A stretch of DNA of 64,000 nt from Toxotes chatareus (Eukaryota; Chordata; Actinopteri; Toxotidae), in assembly GCA_016801885.1 (NCBI GenBank), contig CM028895.1:747001-811000 (forward strand), given 5' to 3'. Of this stretch, positions 1-14,010 are shown piece after piece. Every line of letters begins with the position of its first letter. The first letter of the stretch is position 1. The translations under genes and the position numbers were made by a program. The notes beneath the pieces were generated by a model that ran no database searches, had not been told where the DNA came from, and worked only from the letters and a program-made list of their open reading frames with translations.

Positions 1-3000
1 TCAGAGTCCATCAGGTGAAGCGTCTCTGTCCTCCTGAAGTCCACTGCACTGAAGACAGAGGCCTTCAATTCCTCCGTTAGCCGGCTGTGAAACTCAGCTA
101 GCTGTTAGCATTAGCATGTTAGCATTAAAACTACCTGAGTGTTTGGTTTAAATGTTTCTCTGAGGTCAGAGGAGACTGATCTCACTCAACCTCACGGTTT
201 CTCTAACGCTTCAGAACATTCAGCTTCACCTCATCTGACGCTAACACTGGTTTTTACTCAGCACACAGCAGCTTCACCTGGCTCCTCCCTCACCTGGGGG
301 TCAGAGGTCATGTCTGAAAACGATGAAATGAAATCTCATTCAGGGTGAAGTGAGTCTCAGTTTCATTTAAAGACGAAGCTGAAAAATCAACAAAAACCAT
401 TTTGTTAGGTTAATCTGGACGGTTAATGAGGTGTAACAGTCCGTCAGTGTCCGTCCATTTTGAACGACTTCATTTCCACGTCTGCTCCTGTGTGTGTGTG
501 TCCTGACAGGATGAGACAGGATTCCCACTTCCTGTGCAGGTGAGGTCTCTGAGGTTGGACAGTTCGTCGAACTGGCTCATCATGACGGATAAAGCCTGCG
601 CTGAAGTGTCCGCACCAGGCCGCCGCTCTGCCGACCCTTCAGAAGAATTCCCCTGACAGAGTGAGAAAGCATTTCCTTCACATTCATTATTCTCGGTCAC
701 ATTATTCACAGTGCAGCAGGGGCCTGATTAGAAAGCACGCTGTTACCTGAGCAGAGGAAGAAAAAGGCAGAGAGGAAACGTTGAAACAAGAGGAGGAGCA
801 GAGGGAGAGGGGGAAACTTGAGAGATGTGGAGGGTGACAGGTCGACAGAGACGGAGTGTGTAAGGCAGTAAAGAAGGCAGAGGCTGGACTGGTCCTGAGG
901 TCCTGTGATTTTACCACATGTCCCAGCTCCTGTACCTGTACTCCTCCTCCTCCTCCTGCCTGTGACTCCTGAGATTTTCTCAGAAACTCAGAAAAGAAAA
1001 TGTCAGGCCGTCAAATCTCAGTGTTCATTCTCATTTACAGATAAGATGGAATTTCAGGAGGTTAGAAAATAAAAAAGCCACCAAAGTGAAACCAAACCTG
1101 ACTCTGGGACCCCACAGCGAAGCGTTGTACTTCGGGCTCACCTCTTTTCCTTAAAGGGCTTCGTTTCACTCAGGACGGCGTGAAAATCCTCCGGCAGCCG
1201 CTTCTCTGACCTCAGACACACAACTCTTCAAATCTGCTCCTCTGCTTCCAAACCACAGATTTTATCCAGATACTGTGGCATTAAAATCCATTTCAGGAGT
1301 CAAGGGAGTGAAACCAGTGCAGCCAGAGGAATCTCTGGTTTGTCTGAGAGTGTGTGTGTGTGTACAGTCTCAGTGTATGGTCTATAAAACCACTCATCTC
1401 CATACAGTGTGTGATGAATGCTCTGGGATCTGACTCCTGGCAGTGCAGTGACAGACTCCTCACATGTCTCACTCTGTGTTTAGTGGATTAACTGCTTTAC
1501 CACATGCTTCAGGAGAAACTCCAGTGTTGTGAGCGGTTAATGAAATGAAGACGTGTGGAGGCAGAGAGAAAGGTGGGAAACCAGAGCTGGCTCCATCCCT
1601 GAGGTCAGACGGAGGATCGGCTGCACACAGAGAATCGCTCAGCGAACAAACAGGAAAGAAAACGATTCTCTGAGATGTTCTTTCAAAGCTTCGCAGTAAA
1701 AAACGCTTCTTCTGACGGTGACTTCTGACTGAGGCCACTGGGGAAAAAGTTTGACCCTTCAGGGTCACAAACGATGAAAGGCTGCCGCCGTCACTTCTCT
1801 CTATGAAACTACTGAATCAGCCTCTGTGCACAGTTCACCATGTTTCATTCCCTTTAATGTTGAGATGCTGAAGTGAGCCAGATAATAACATCAAGACAAA
1901 CCATAAAACGGCGAAGACAACATCACTGGGTGCAGAAAAGTGTTTACACAATAATAATAATAATAATAATACCAACATCTGCATTTGGTACAATATTCAT
2001 TAACTACACACAGTTCAGCTACTAGAGAAATATTTAAATTAATTGGAACTGTACATACAACATGTCAGAGAGAACAAAGCACATGACGGACACAGGGATT
2101 TGTTGGGTTAGAGGACAGTTCACTCAGAGGGATCAGGCTTTGAACACCAGGCTGCCAGGACGCTTCAGCCAGGATGAAGCCAGCTGCCGCACAAACACAC
2201 GCTTCATGATTATTTTGGTTTTTCGACAGTTTGTGTAACCGTGCAGCTCGTAGCTTGGCTTCGCTGAAGTCTGACCACAGCGTCACACAAACTCAAAAAC
2301 ACACAAATCAACTTTATTTAGGGAGAAATGTGTTTGCAGGCAGTGAGCAGTGGCTGTGCCACAGAACTGGACTGTTGTGTGACACGAGATCAAACTGTTC
2401 CACGGATCCTACGAGTCTGTTCTCAGTGCTGCTCCACGTTAAACGTGTCAGATCTGACAGCAGCATTTTTAAGTTGGAATAACTGAGTTCAGTTTATTCC
2501 CTGATGTCAGATCTCCCTCTGTGTGGTGATCATCTCAGTGAAAGAGCCTTTTCACTGTGGCCTCCACATTAAATTGTCCAGGAACATTTAGCCAGAGGCT
2601 ACGAAGAGAGAATGGCTCATGTTTGACGCCGGACACACAAGCACCCATGTGACAATGGCCCTTTTCATTTCGTGGATTTAATCTCCTGATCAGTTGTGTG
2701 TTTATTGCAGCCGTTGTCTACGTTTTCAGGCCAGGACAGAAAACAGGAACTATCTTTTCCACCCTCAGGCTGAACCCAGGCCACTGACTGAAGGAATAAC
2801 GGAGCTATGCCACTGGAGCTGCCAAAGGGGCTTCAGCTTTTCTTCCACTGTCTCTGGGGGTTTGTTTCTGAAGGCTGAATAATATGTTCTTCCACTGCTC
2901 TGGGTAAAAGAAAAGAGAAACGTGTGCCAGGGTGCCTGACGGCCGGTACAATGTGTGCCTCACTACACAATTATGCTTTGGTGTTGAAGACTACTGGCTC

Positions 3001-5799
3001 CGTGTGGACAGTGGAGGTCGGCTGAGCCAACAGCTGACGAGTCAAAGTCCAAAGATCCAGAGTCTAAAGCTCACGCCTGAATGCTTTAAAGCTTTCAGAC
3101 AGGCCTCTGTGTTCGTCCACCAACTTTTACCCTGACTACAGATGACTGTCTGCTTAAACACAGATTAAAGTCAGTTCAGCAGAGGCTGAGATCAGCTCCA
3201 GGTGCAGAGACACTGAACATTCAGAGGATAAATAAAAGCATCGCACACAGTAAACAAGTCGGGTTCACGACAAACAAAGGAAGCAAAATTCAGAATGAGC
3301 AACAGGAAAACTTTTCCCCTCCAAACAGCATCAGGCTGAATTCGTCCACTTTGCATTTAACGTTTTTATGGCGGTGACAGGTCACCATTTCATTTCCCAG
3401 ATCGACACAGATTATTAATCAGTTCTGTTTTATTGCCACAGGGAGGAAAAGCTGAAGGGTGAATCTGATTAACGAGCCAAGTGTTGAGCCACAAACTGTC
3501 CATCAATAATCCTGGAGATGGGACTTAAAGTGCTGCAGGATCCAAAAGGTCCAGAACCGAGGTCTGTTTGTTTTTATCATTTATCAAAACCTCCTGAAAC
3601 TGAAATTTATCTTTTATCTACCAGCTTTTTTTCAACTGATGTTCAGATGATATGTGTGATACGTGGATCCATCTGTGGACGTTGATCCTAAAAACAGGCG
3701 ACAAAAACTAAAACATCCTGACTTTTTTTTTTTTTTGGTTCTCTCTGTAAGAACCAGATGTTCTGATGTGAACTTAATTGTGAACTAATTATGGGTAAAA
3801 CAGTGTTGGTTGGTACACTGCTCATTAATCCATCTGAATGACGAGCTAAATGAGTATAACATGAGGAGTCTGTCAGTCAGTGTGTAGCAGGTCAGCTGAA
3901 CGTATGAAGTTCAGAGAAATGAATGAATGAATGAATAACCTGGGTTTACACTGAGCTTTTCCTTCCTGTTTCTCTGGGATTCAACAGCTGCTCTAGTTTT
4001 CACTAGAATCAGAACCAAATTAAAAACTTCTTTCCAAGAAACTTTAAAGAAATTATTAGTACAGAACAGTCCCATAAAATAAAACGATTCCCACAGCTGT
4101 TCTCAGTACAGCTGGAACAATATACGTTATATCAAACTGAAGCTAAAAGTTTTTAATGAGGCAGTGATTTTTAGTTTTTAATGCCATAAAATCTGAGCAT
4201 AACCTGAAATGACCACAGCTCTGCATCAAACAGACTGTTCTGCTGCAGCCTGAACAGGAACAGGCAGGAAGTGTCCTGCACGAGCCGTGAGTCACAGCTA
4301 ATGACCGACACTTTAACACTGGACAGCGTCCCGCGTGTGAGGAGAGGACTGCACGGGGACACGTCTGATACTGACAGTCTGACCCTGAGCGAGTCTTCTG
4401 TCATATTTCACAGACAAAACTGGAGGATTTCTGATGAGTAATGAAATGGAATAGCTCTTCATATTTAATCTGGGCTCTTCACCCATACCCACCCATACAT
4501 GCAGTTTCAATAAAGGGTCAGTTCACCTAAATCACTACAGTAAAAAATATTTTCCTTATTACCTGTGGTTTTAAATCTCCACTGCTTTAAATGCACAACG
4601 TGCAGAGGACATAAACTAAATTTCTCTCGTGCTAAAATAATAAAACAATGATATTTGACGAACTCAGCAGCAGGGTGTCATTACACAGGGTGATCCACAG
4701 ACCTCACTCACCAGATTCCACTGGGAACAGCCCTGTTTATGAAACGTCCACTGTGAGGTCTGCAGAACATCCACAGTAATCAGGACGACGTCGCCTGGAA
4801 AGACGTGCTGCTTTTCATTTCTTCAAAGGTCATTGTTTGATTATTTAAGGAGCACAAGTGAAATTCTATTCACCTGCAATGTGTTTGGGTGGAGGGTGGA
4901 GGACTCCTCCGAGCTCAGCTGAATAAAACCAGAACTATGCGTATAACCAGACACCACCGGGAAAATGTTATTGTGTAATATGCGTGAACTGACCCTTTAG
5001 GTGATAACAGCATCATCCTGGCAGCTGCACAGTGAGTGCTTTCTTCGTGCTCGGACGCCTGTTCAATACCATAAAAACAAAGAACACAAACATGTTTCCT
5101 CCTTCAACAGTGAAGCTGTCGCCATAAATGATGCTAACCTTTGGCTGACGCGCACGAGGAGCTGAGCTTCAGCAGCCACTGACATGTTAGCATTTATTCG
5201 TAAACCACCAACTATCGACTCATCGGTGAATCACGGCGTGATCGTCCGATTGGCCGAGTGGAAAAACGTCAATCTTTGACAGGAAAACGTGCAAAGTGAA
5301 GGAGGTAAAAGAACTGGTTGGTCCAGAACGACGTTTCAAAGCTGAAATATTTCCAATACAGTGTATCTCACTGTGCTTGGTCGTCCCATTGTTACATTAG
5401 AAGAGGACGTAAATATGCTCAAATAATCTCATGACATTAAGAATGTTGTTTGGGCGTTACACTGAAAAGCACCTGGGCCTGACAAACTGTGTCATCCACC
5501 CTGTGATTGCTGCCTGTTCTGTGGCCTGATTCGTGTCTCGGCGAGGTGATGCGAGAGGGGCAGGGCGTGAGCCCACGCTGCCCGTGGAGCTGCAGAATGT
5601 TTAGGTTTGTATGTACAGTCGCTGTGACCCTTCCAGGACCCCGTGAAGGCATGAACAAAAGCAACAGTCAGGACGCGTTACAACAGTAAAGAATAAGGCA
5701 CACAGAACAGATAGATCATCAATATTTACATAGGATATGGCTCCACACACACACACACACACACACACAGACAGACACACACACACACACACACAGACA

Positions 5800-5852
<53 letters not shown>

Positions 5853-7009
5853 CCAGTTTTAACAAACATCACAGTATTAAAGAACACCAAAACATAGCCT
5901 GCACGTGTTTATCCTTTCCTGCCTCCTCCTCTGCTCCTTTTCATTTCCTCTTGGTTACACAGTCTGGCAGCCGGGTCAACCCATTCTGTAATTTCATATG
6001 ATACAGTAGAATCGCATCAAGGTTCTCTGACCACCCTGCAGCCCTTAAACACCCCCAGGATTTCAAAGCGTGATGAGCGACTCTGCCTGTGATGAGCTCG
6101 GCTGGGTCTCTGGGATTTTAGCAGTTTGCTGCAGCGAGTTCTCGAGCTGCTCTTTGAAATCTTTTCATGAAAAGGGAGATTTTTCTCAACCAGCAGACAC
6201 TTTCATACAAAGCTGAGGCAGTGCATTAAGATGGCGGCTCTGGGCTGAGTAATGTAGCTACTGTTCATGCATTTGTTCTACATATTACGCATGCTGTACT
6301 GGTGTAGCCCAACGCAACCAGCGCCTCACGAACTCTGAAGACTACATGTAGGAACCAATCTCTGTAATGTTAATCAGACCAAATGAAACCTTAATCAAAC
6401 CTGGAGCCGATGAAACACAATCACAAGTTCAACTTAGAAGGGAATCAGGGGTAAGGACAGGTGGGTGGTTGGGGGGGGGGCACGCAGGCAGACGGGGGGG
6501 GAGCCAGGGTGAGAAAAACAAACTTTCTAGAACATGTTCCATGGCTGGGACAGGAGGAACGGTTCTAGAATGTTGATCAGGGTATTTCAGACTGGAGGGT
6601 TCTGGAATGCTGGAGGTGCTGCTGTTGCAGCGAGAGCCTTTCTGGCCGAGGCTGGCGAGGAGTTTTAGAGGGCTGGGAGAGGGAGAGGTTCCAGAACGGA
6701 TATGTTGGGATTCTAGAATGTTGTAATGGTCTGTGGGAGTCTAGAACCCTCCTCTGTGGTTGAGGCTGCTGGAGAGTCAGGAATCTTAGGAGTCATTGCA
6801 GAACACGAAAGGTTCTAGAGCCCTGGGTGGCGGTTTCAGAATAAAAGCGAAGCCTTAAATAGTATTACAGGAAGTGGAACAACAGAAAACCTCCTCTATC
6901 ACTGAAGTTGTCGGCAGGGTGACGCCACAGAATTTTCTAAGACAATTGGAGCAGTTCCAGAACACGGGGGAGGTTCCACAAGGTCTGGCCCAGAACACTG
7001 AGGACAGCT
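1..7009 (-). other. downstream of adgrg6 stop; 3' UTR and intergenic
   Basis: No coding exon was recognised. The 3' UTR starts at 7009 and runs to lower coordinates. Minus-strand AATAAA hexamers occur around 5193-5198, 3429-3434 and 2311-2316; any could be the poly(A) signal, and none can be chosen without transcripts. The region also holds a (CA/GACA)n tract (about 5743-5850) and G-runs near 6470-6500. Confidence 0.4.
5743..5850. repeat. (CA)n with GACA interruptions
   Basis: Dinucleotide microsatellite of about 105 bp with several CAGACAGACA interruptions, in the region downstream of adgrg6. Confidence 0.95.
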
Positions 7010-7221
7010 CTAGAACCTGGTGCTGCTGGCGAAGCTGTCAGACATGATGATGTTCTTGTAGAAGTTGTCAGAGCGTGTGGAGCAGTAACCTTTCACCTTA
7101 TCAATCATCTGGCTGACAGGGAGGATGGAGGATGAGGAGGAAGAGGAGTTGGGCTCCACCTCTGAGGAGGACAAGGACGAGGAGACGCACTTTGGGCTGG
7201 TCTGGTTGGAGTAACATTTAT
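7010..7221 (-). CDS. adgrg6: adgrg6 terminal coding exon and stop
   Basis: A 212-bp exon with acceptor TGGATGCAG, phase 1. It encodes a Ser/Cys-rich lead, then SQMIDKVKGYC and NFYKNIIMSDSFASSTRF followed by TAG. This matches the long C-terminal isoform of mammalian GPR126, which I recall ending DNFYKNIIMSDTFSHSTKF. It lies 9.4 kb from the previous exon. Confidence 0.92.
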
Positions 7222-7759
7222 CTGCATCCAGGAGGCAAAGAAAGATAAGGACACAGCAGGATTATGACATGATTATGCAACAATCTCTGAACAGTTAGAA
7301 GCAAGCGTGAGAATCAACTGTCTGACTGGATTTATGCTCGACGGTGTAAAGGTGAAACCATGACAAGGTTTAAATTACAGCTACAGACGCACAGCAGAGT
7401 TTAAATTACCTTACCAAGATAATAAATCAAGAACAGGAATGTGAGTGAGGGCAAAACGTCCAAGAGAAACAAAATCTATTATTTTACATTCATCGCATGT
7501 GAATATGAGAAGAGATGTCCAATAATATCTGGCACCACCTGCTTAAGCCCAAACAGTCCAAAGTATAACATTCACCATGGCCTCTGGCCGAAAGGGCCCG
7601 GCTTCAGAATGGGTTTTTGTGAAAATATAAAAAAGGGTTTCAAACACTTATGAACCTCCAAATACACGAGGTCACATACAGTGAGTCGACAAAACATTTA
7701 GGACGCTTTTATGAAACATGCAGCAGGAGTCTTCATGTCACAATGAGTCAGCGCTTAGC

Positions 7760-7990
7760 ACCAACCACCAACACCAACCATCAACATCAACACCAACCAC
7801 CATCACCAACCACCAACACCAACCATCAACACCAACACCAACCACCATCACCAACCACCAACACCAACCATCAACACCAACCATCAACATCAACACCAAC
7901 CACCATCACCAACCACCGACACCAACCATCAACACCAACCATCACCAACCACCGACACCAACCACTAACACCAACCATCAGCACCAGCTG
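7760..7990. repeat. ACCAACCAYCAACACC-type minisatellite
   Basis: About 230 bp built from shuffled CCAACACC, CAACCATCA and CACCAACCACC subunits, with no clean period. It gives spurious Asn/His/Thr-rich ORFs. Located in the last intron. Confidence 0.9.
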
Positions 7991-10900
7991 TTCAACACAA
8001 TAAGATCTTTGCTGGTACATCTGGAATATATATATTATTTACACCAAGTCACAGTGCAGCGTTAACCTCTGACTTTAAGCAGAATCATCGTCTCTCTTGC
8101 CAGACAATCTGGTTGTTGTCTGGTGTTTTTCTGTTTTTTTTTTTGTTCTTTTCCAAACGGGATTGGTTGGTTTGGCGCGCTTCCTTTCCAGAGTCTCGCT
8201 ATTTCAAAAGGTTTATGAGCTAACGGATAATGCAACCAGGCCGAGTGAGGCCACGCTAGGTCACGTCAAAGCTTCACAACAGCAGCCTCATTTATAAAAG
8301 CATATTTGGATTTCATTTTCCACCTGATCCCGAGATCACTTTTCAAAATATGTGCATACCTGATGTAGACAGACGACTGTGAAGAGTGGTATGTTTGGAT
8401 GTTATTATGCTGTGGGGTTTTTTGGACCTTCACAGCTCTCAGCTGTTGTCACGGGTTTAGCCGGACATATATTTCGGCTTAAGCTTCAGCGCGTGATGGG
8501 AGGTATATGGAAAAATGTGTGGTAAACATTAAGAAGCTGAATGAATCTGTTTTAGAACTGGTTCTTTAAGTGTGGTGGAAACTGTTAGTGGCTCAGTTTG
8601 GTGAAAACAAGTCATGAAAAAAAACAACACAGAGAATATATATATACGTGTTACATGTTATATATAACATATAATGGGTTTATAAGGCACTATATACACC
8701 TTAAGGAAACTCTAAACAAATGAACAGAAACTACAACATAACCAGCACAACAAAGATGGTTAATATTAGCTTGAATGCCAGTTAACAACATTTATCAGCC
8801 GTAAAAGGAGTCTGAGCATCGGCGCTTTGATGAGTGATGATTCAAAGGAGCATTCGGCAACCACTTGGGCAACTGGTGCACGGTAGAAAGATAAAGGGCA
8901 TTGTGTTCCAGCAAGCTAGAGCGCTGCACAGTGCAGACTCAGTCCTTCTTTCAGGGCAGGCCACTGCCAACAGCTGCTGCCAACAACGCAGAAGCTCCAG
9001 CAAAGTCATCCATCACAAACACTGACGGGAGACGTTTCGTCTTTGAGCAATAACCGAACAAAAGAGCCGCACACTGTAATAACAGCTGCCAGCAATTTTA
9101 ACTGAGCAACACCCTGTTTGTCTTTGAGCAATGCTACGTAATCTGACAACACACTGCACTGGTTAGTCAAATATGTGTCAGTGCATCGTTCAGGCAGGAG
9201 GAGAACAGTGTGTGGTGGCTTATTTTCCTCCTCAGCTTCTCACACAGATGAATGTAAACGTATAGGGAAGTTCCTGACGACTTTTCAGAGCTTTTCTTAC
9301 ATACAGCTGCTGTAGCTGTGAACTGAGCTCAGCTTTGCAGCAGTAATTTTATCTACTTGTTGAGAATGTCCTCCTAAATTTATAGTCATGTCATTTTAAT
9401 CAAGTTCTTGATGCTGTCTGAACCAGCACTAGCAGCCTCTGTAGGTTTACACCTTGGAACGTTCTTGTGGAAACTGGGCCAAGAAACCGAGTAAAAAGTA
9501 TAGAGTTTGGGCCAAATCCAGCACATACTGTCTGCATACTGGTCCTCCGATACCATGGAAACATAACGTGTGACACTGTACAGCAATAAGTCAGCTCACA
9601 TCTGAATCATGCTGAACAGCCAAAGTCTTCCTCGACATGAAAAAGGAGCTCAATCACTGCTGTGTCGCTGCCTAATTAAACAAAACAGGGATGAAGTTGT
9701 CGTGTTGTGTTGCTCAGTGTGCGGCCATGATTCCCAACATCTCTTCCAACTGGTGCCTCTGTGCAACATGAAGCTACAGGGTCAGGAGACAGTTGCCTGC
9801 TGGCTTTGGCCACAGTCACGATTTCCCTAATTCACGGCTCCTGGACACGGACTGTGTGTAGTGTCCGCACTGATTATGCCCCTGGCTCCACACAGGGATG
9901 CTGCACTGGTCCTGTCCTGTTGCTCTGACTTCTGAAATGTCCTCTGATGTCACACAGGGATGGTTGCTCTTGTTCCTGAATCCTCCCTGAAACATAAACA
10001 CACTCCAGAGTGCACTTTAGCATCTGATAGGATCTAAGGGCTTGGGGTGGTGTAGGGGTGGAGAGGTTGAACCAGTGTCACAGTAAAGACTTGTGGAAGC
10101 CTCTGTTTGTGATGGATGGATCCTCATGCCTCAAACATCTGGAAACTATACGTTGAGACTGACAGTGGTGGAGGAAGGAGACAGGAGAGAGACAATCTCG
10201 CATATAGCACATGAGATATACAGACGCTGGCCTGTGATTATGCTAAACGTTCCCATCATAAACTATGGTCTGCTTACTTTTACAAATGCCTATAAAGAAT
10301 TCTTTAAATTACACCCCTGAGTTTCCACAGTATTGTCCAAAGTATCTGTACCCATATATTAGTTTAATTCCAGTATTAAACTCCATGTTGTGCTTTCCGT
10401 ATCATGACCCTGTGCATGTCAATCATTTGTGTTTGTAAAGGAGCAACAATATGGGAAGTAGACACCCAAAAGCACAATGGTGTTTCCATCCGATACGGGC
10501 TGAAGCAAAGACACGGCGAGGCGTCCCTTCTTTGATTCAGGCCTAAAGTCGAAGAAATCCAAACACTTTCTTCCTCCTCTGTGTAAATTCAGCAACTCTA
10601 TGGAGCAGTTTGGTCCAAGGCGTAGAATCACACCCTGAACAGACTGAACACAGAGCACAGTTCAGTTTCCTCTCGTGATGAACAAGGCTGAAGCTAATCC
10701 TAAACGCAGCAATAAGCTGGTGAGACACGGCGATGCTAAACTGAACCACTGGTCTGAATGATTCGTCTTCTTCTGTTAGCTCATGATGTGTTCGATTCAG
10801 CCAAATGCTGATGTAAGACTGCTTAATATCAATGTCTTAAGCTCGTCTGGCAGCAGAGGTTCAAAAACAGAATTTATGTGCCGTTAGTTTTACACGGTAA

Positions 10901-12207
10901 CAAGCCAAGAAAAGGTGAGCACTTTCTTCTCTATATTTTTTTTCCTGTCAGTGGATCCAGATTCAGGGAGGAAAAGAACACAACAAGAAGAAAGAATTTC
11001 ATGCTTCTTAAGTTGTTCATTCATTTATTCCATCTCAGGTAAGAAGCATTTTATTCTGAAAAGTTAACCTATCGAGGGTTTTGTCTTGAAAACGGCAGAA
11101 GGTAAAAAACCAACCGATCACTGGGAAGATGAGAGATTCATTTCTGTCCATGGATTTATAAAACTGAAAAAAAAAAAAAAAAAACTGATCAACAAACAGC
11201 TACAGATCTGCAAGTCTTCAGTGGCCTGGACATGGGAGGACATTCTAACAAGTCTTGTGCAGAAATTAGTGAGAACTCCGCCAACAAAATGACAAAGCCA
11301 GCGGCTGGAAAGGTCCTCGTGTCATGTTTGGAAACAAATCTGGTGTTGCATCCAGAATTGTCCAAGAATGTCCCAACGTGCTCGTCTGTGGTTTGAGTCT
11401 GGACCATGTCTCTGCTCATAACTTCTATGAGCTGATTGAATGTTGTCAGGGAGCAGCTTTCCTAATGGTCCGATCTGTCCGGAAACACTAACCTGAGCGT
11501 CACAGGCACCTCAGGTTAGTGGCGGCTCACTAACCTCAGCTGCCTCGGTTAAAGCACCGTGCACGGATCATTCAGCACAGCTACATGCTCAGTGTTTGGC
11601 TGAGCTGCAGAAGAGACGGGGTGCTAACTGAGCAACAGTGTAAGGAATGGCAGGGAGGACGAGCCTCTGTCTGCGCCTGCTGCTTTGGCTGAGCATTGAT
11701 GAGATATCGATCAGCTGTTACCGAACGACACGCTGCAGCCTTCACACGCGGGTGTTTTCCGTGTGCAGAGGATGAAGTGTGTGTCAGAGCTTTGATCCTT
11801 TGTCCAACCAGACGAGAGATGTCAGACCCAGGGTGACACGAGGACACAAACCACCGTGACAAAAGAACCTCCCTGAAGCAGACGACAGGATCATTTCAGA
11901 GTCTAAACACAACAGCAAAGGTCTGTGTCAGGGAGGTCAGAGGTCAGAGGTCTGTTTTCAGTGGATTCAAACCAGCCGCTGTTTCAGGCTGAAACATCTG
12001 AGCTGAAAAGACAAAAAAAAAGTCGAAGGGAAAAAGCTGAGAGTTTGTGATTCTGAAGAATCTACATGTTCCGACATACATTATTCACCCGGAGCAGCTG
12101 GAGGGGGTTTTAGCAGAGTGAACTCTGGGTTCAGAGGTTATGAAGAGCTTCTGATTTCATCCACATCAGCTCCACAAGTCAGAGTTTCTGAAAAGCTAAC
12201 ACATAAT

Positions 12208-12556
<349 letters not shown>

Positions 12557-13910
12557 CGGTCCAGAGTCTGAGGCACCACACTGTGAAACCACACGTGAAG
12601 ATTTACAGCAACATTCAGCATCACTGAGGAGCAGATTCCCCAAAGCTGCTGTGATGAAAGGAACTGGCTGACTGACGTGTTTGACAGACGCAGTGAGGGA
12701 CGCTCGCCCTGCAGCTACTGACTACTGTTTCAGGGGAACATTAAATCATAAACCGCACTCCACAAACAAAGTGACATCTTTATATTCTCAGGCAGAATCA
12801 GTTCATTTCTCCAGCGTGTTGGAAAAGTGCCTGGGTTGCCTGGAACGACAGATGTGACACATCACATTTCACACTCGTCCTTTCGCTTCACTTTCTTCCA
12901 CCTGTTCTGTGGCTGAGGGGCAATAAATTCTGTCCTAACGAGTGTCCTGAAGGACGTTCAGGACGTTTAGTCTCAGCTCGTCTCACGTCAGTGCTGACAT
13001 CTTTATTTTACCAAAACCACAATCTTCCCCAAAACCAAGTGGTTTTAGTTTGGTTTTACTAAACCACGCCGAGAAATTCAGGAGAAAAATGTTGGCAGTG
13101 AAAAGTCTGTGGAGACGAAGCGGAAGAGAAAAGTAAAGCGAAGACACTTCACACTGCAGTAATCACTGTTTCATCAGTGGATCAAATGAATGTGTGATCG
13201 GATTAAAAGGCGATCACCACGTCACGTCAGACGCTGTTCACAGCTTGTTCCTGCTGCCCCCAGGGGGCCAAAGCAGCTTTTATTTTGAAAGGAGGACAGT
13301 GGAAACTGTCCTCAAGTCAGTCAGAATTCTACCAAAATAAAAGCAAACAGTCATTAACGGTAAACTCAGCAGAAGCAGAAACATTTTGGACAGAAATGAA
13401 TGAAATGATGAAAATCAAATAGTTTCATTACATTTTTAACTGAAGGATCGATAACGAATGATTATGTCGTCTGTTCATAATGTTTGACTTTTCTTAACGT
13501 GCTGACGTTTGGTTCTGAATCTGACTGTTCAGCCATTCGTTCAGATGGTTGTTGATTTGAACTGTTGTTCTTCAGGCCTGTATAAGCTCTGTTCATCATG
13601 TCAGCAGTTTATCTGGCAGCTCTCTGCAGCAGTAGGACATAATCTGTAAATCACAGCCGAGCACAGTGGCCTGTTTGACTTAAAGCTGCAGCTGAGACAG
13701 TGGGAAAGGGACGTTTCATCACAGCTTTGGGGAAAAGCCTCGAGCTCCCAATGAGACCCGTCCTCACCCGGAGAAATGACCCTTCAGCAGAGACACGTCA
13801 CCCGTCTGACTGCTGGTTAGTAACAACCTGAATGAATCCAACAGGTTTGGTTTTAACTCAGCATCAGCACCAACACCCAAACTGTTCCTAATTTAAGGAC
13901 GTACATACTG

Positions 13911-14010
13911 TGTGTGTGTGTGTGTGTGTGCGTGCGTGTGTGCGTGCGTGCGTGTGTGTGCGTGTGTGTGTGCGTGCGTGTGTCTGTGTGTGCGTGCGTG
14001 TGCGTGTGTG
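13911..14010. repeat. (GT)n with GC steps
   Basis: Interrupted GT/GTGC array of about 100 bp in the last intron. Confidence 0.93.

Noticed and set aside
7650..8065. His/Asn/Thr-rich ORFs on the plus strand
   Set aside because: Two different frames of the same CAACACC-type minisatellite are both open; no coding evidence.
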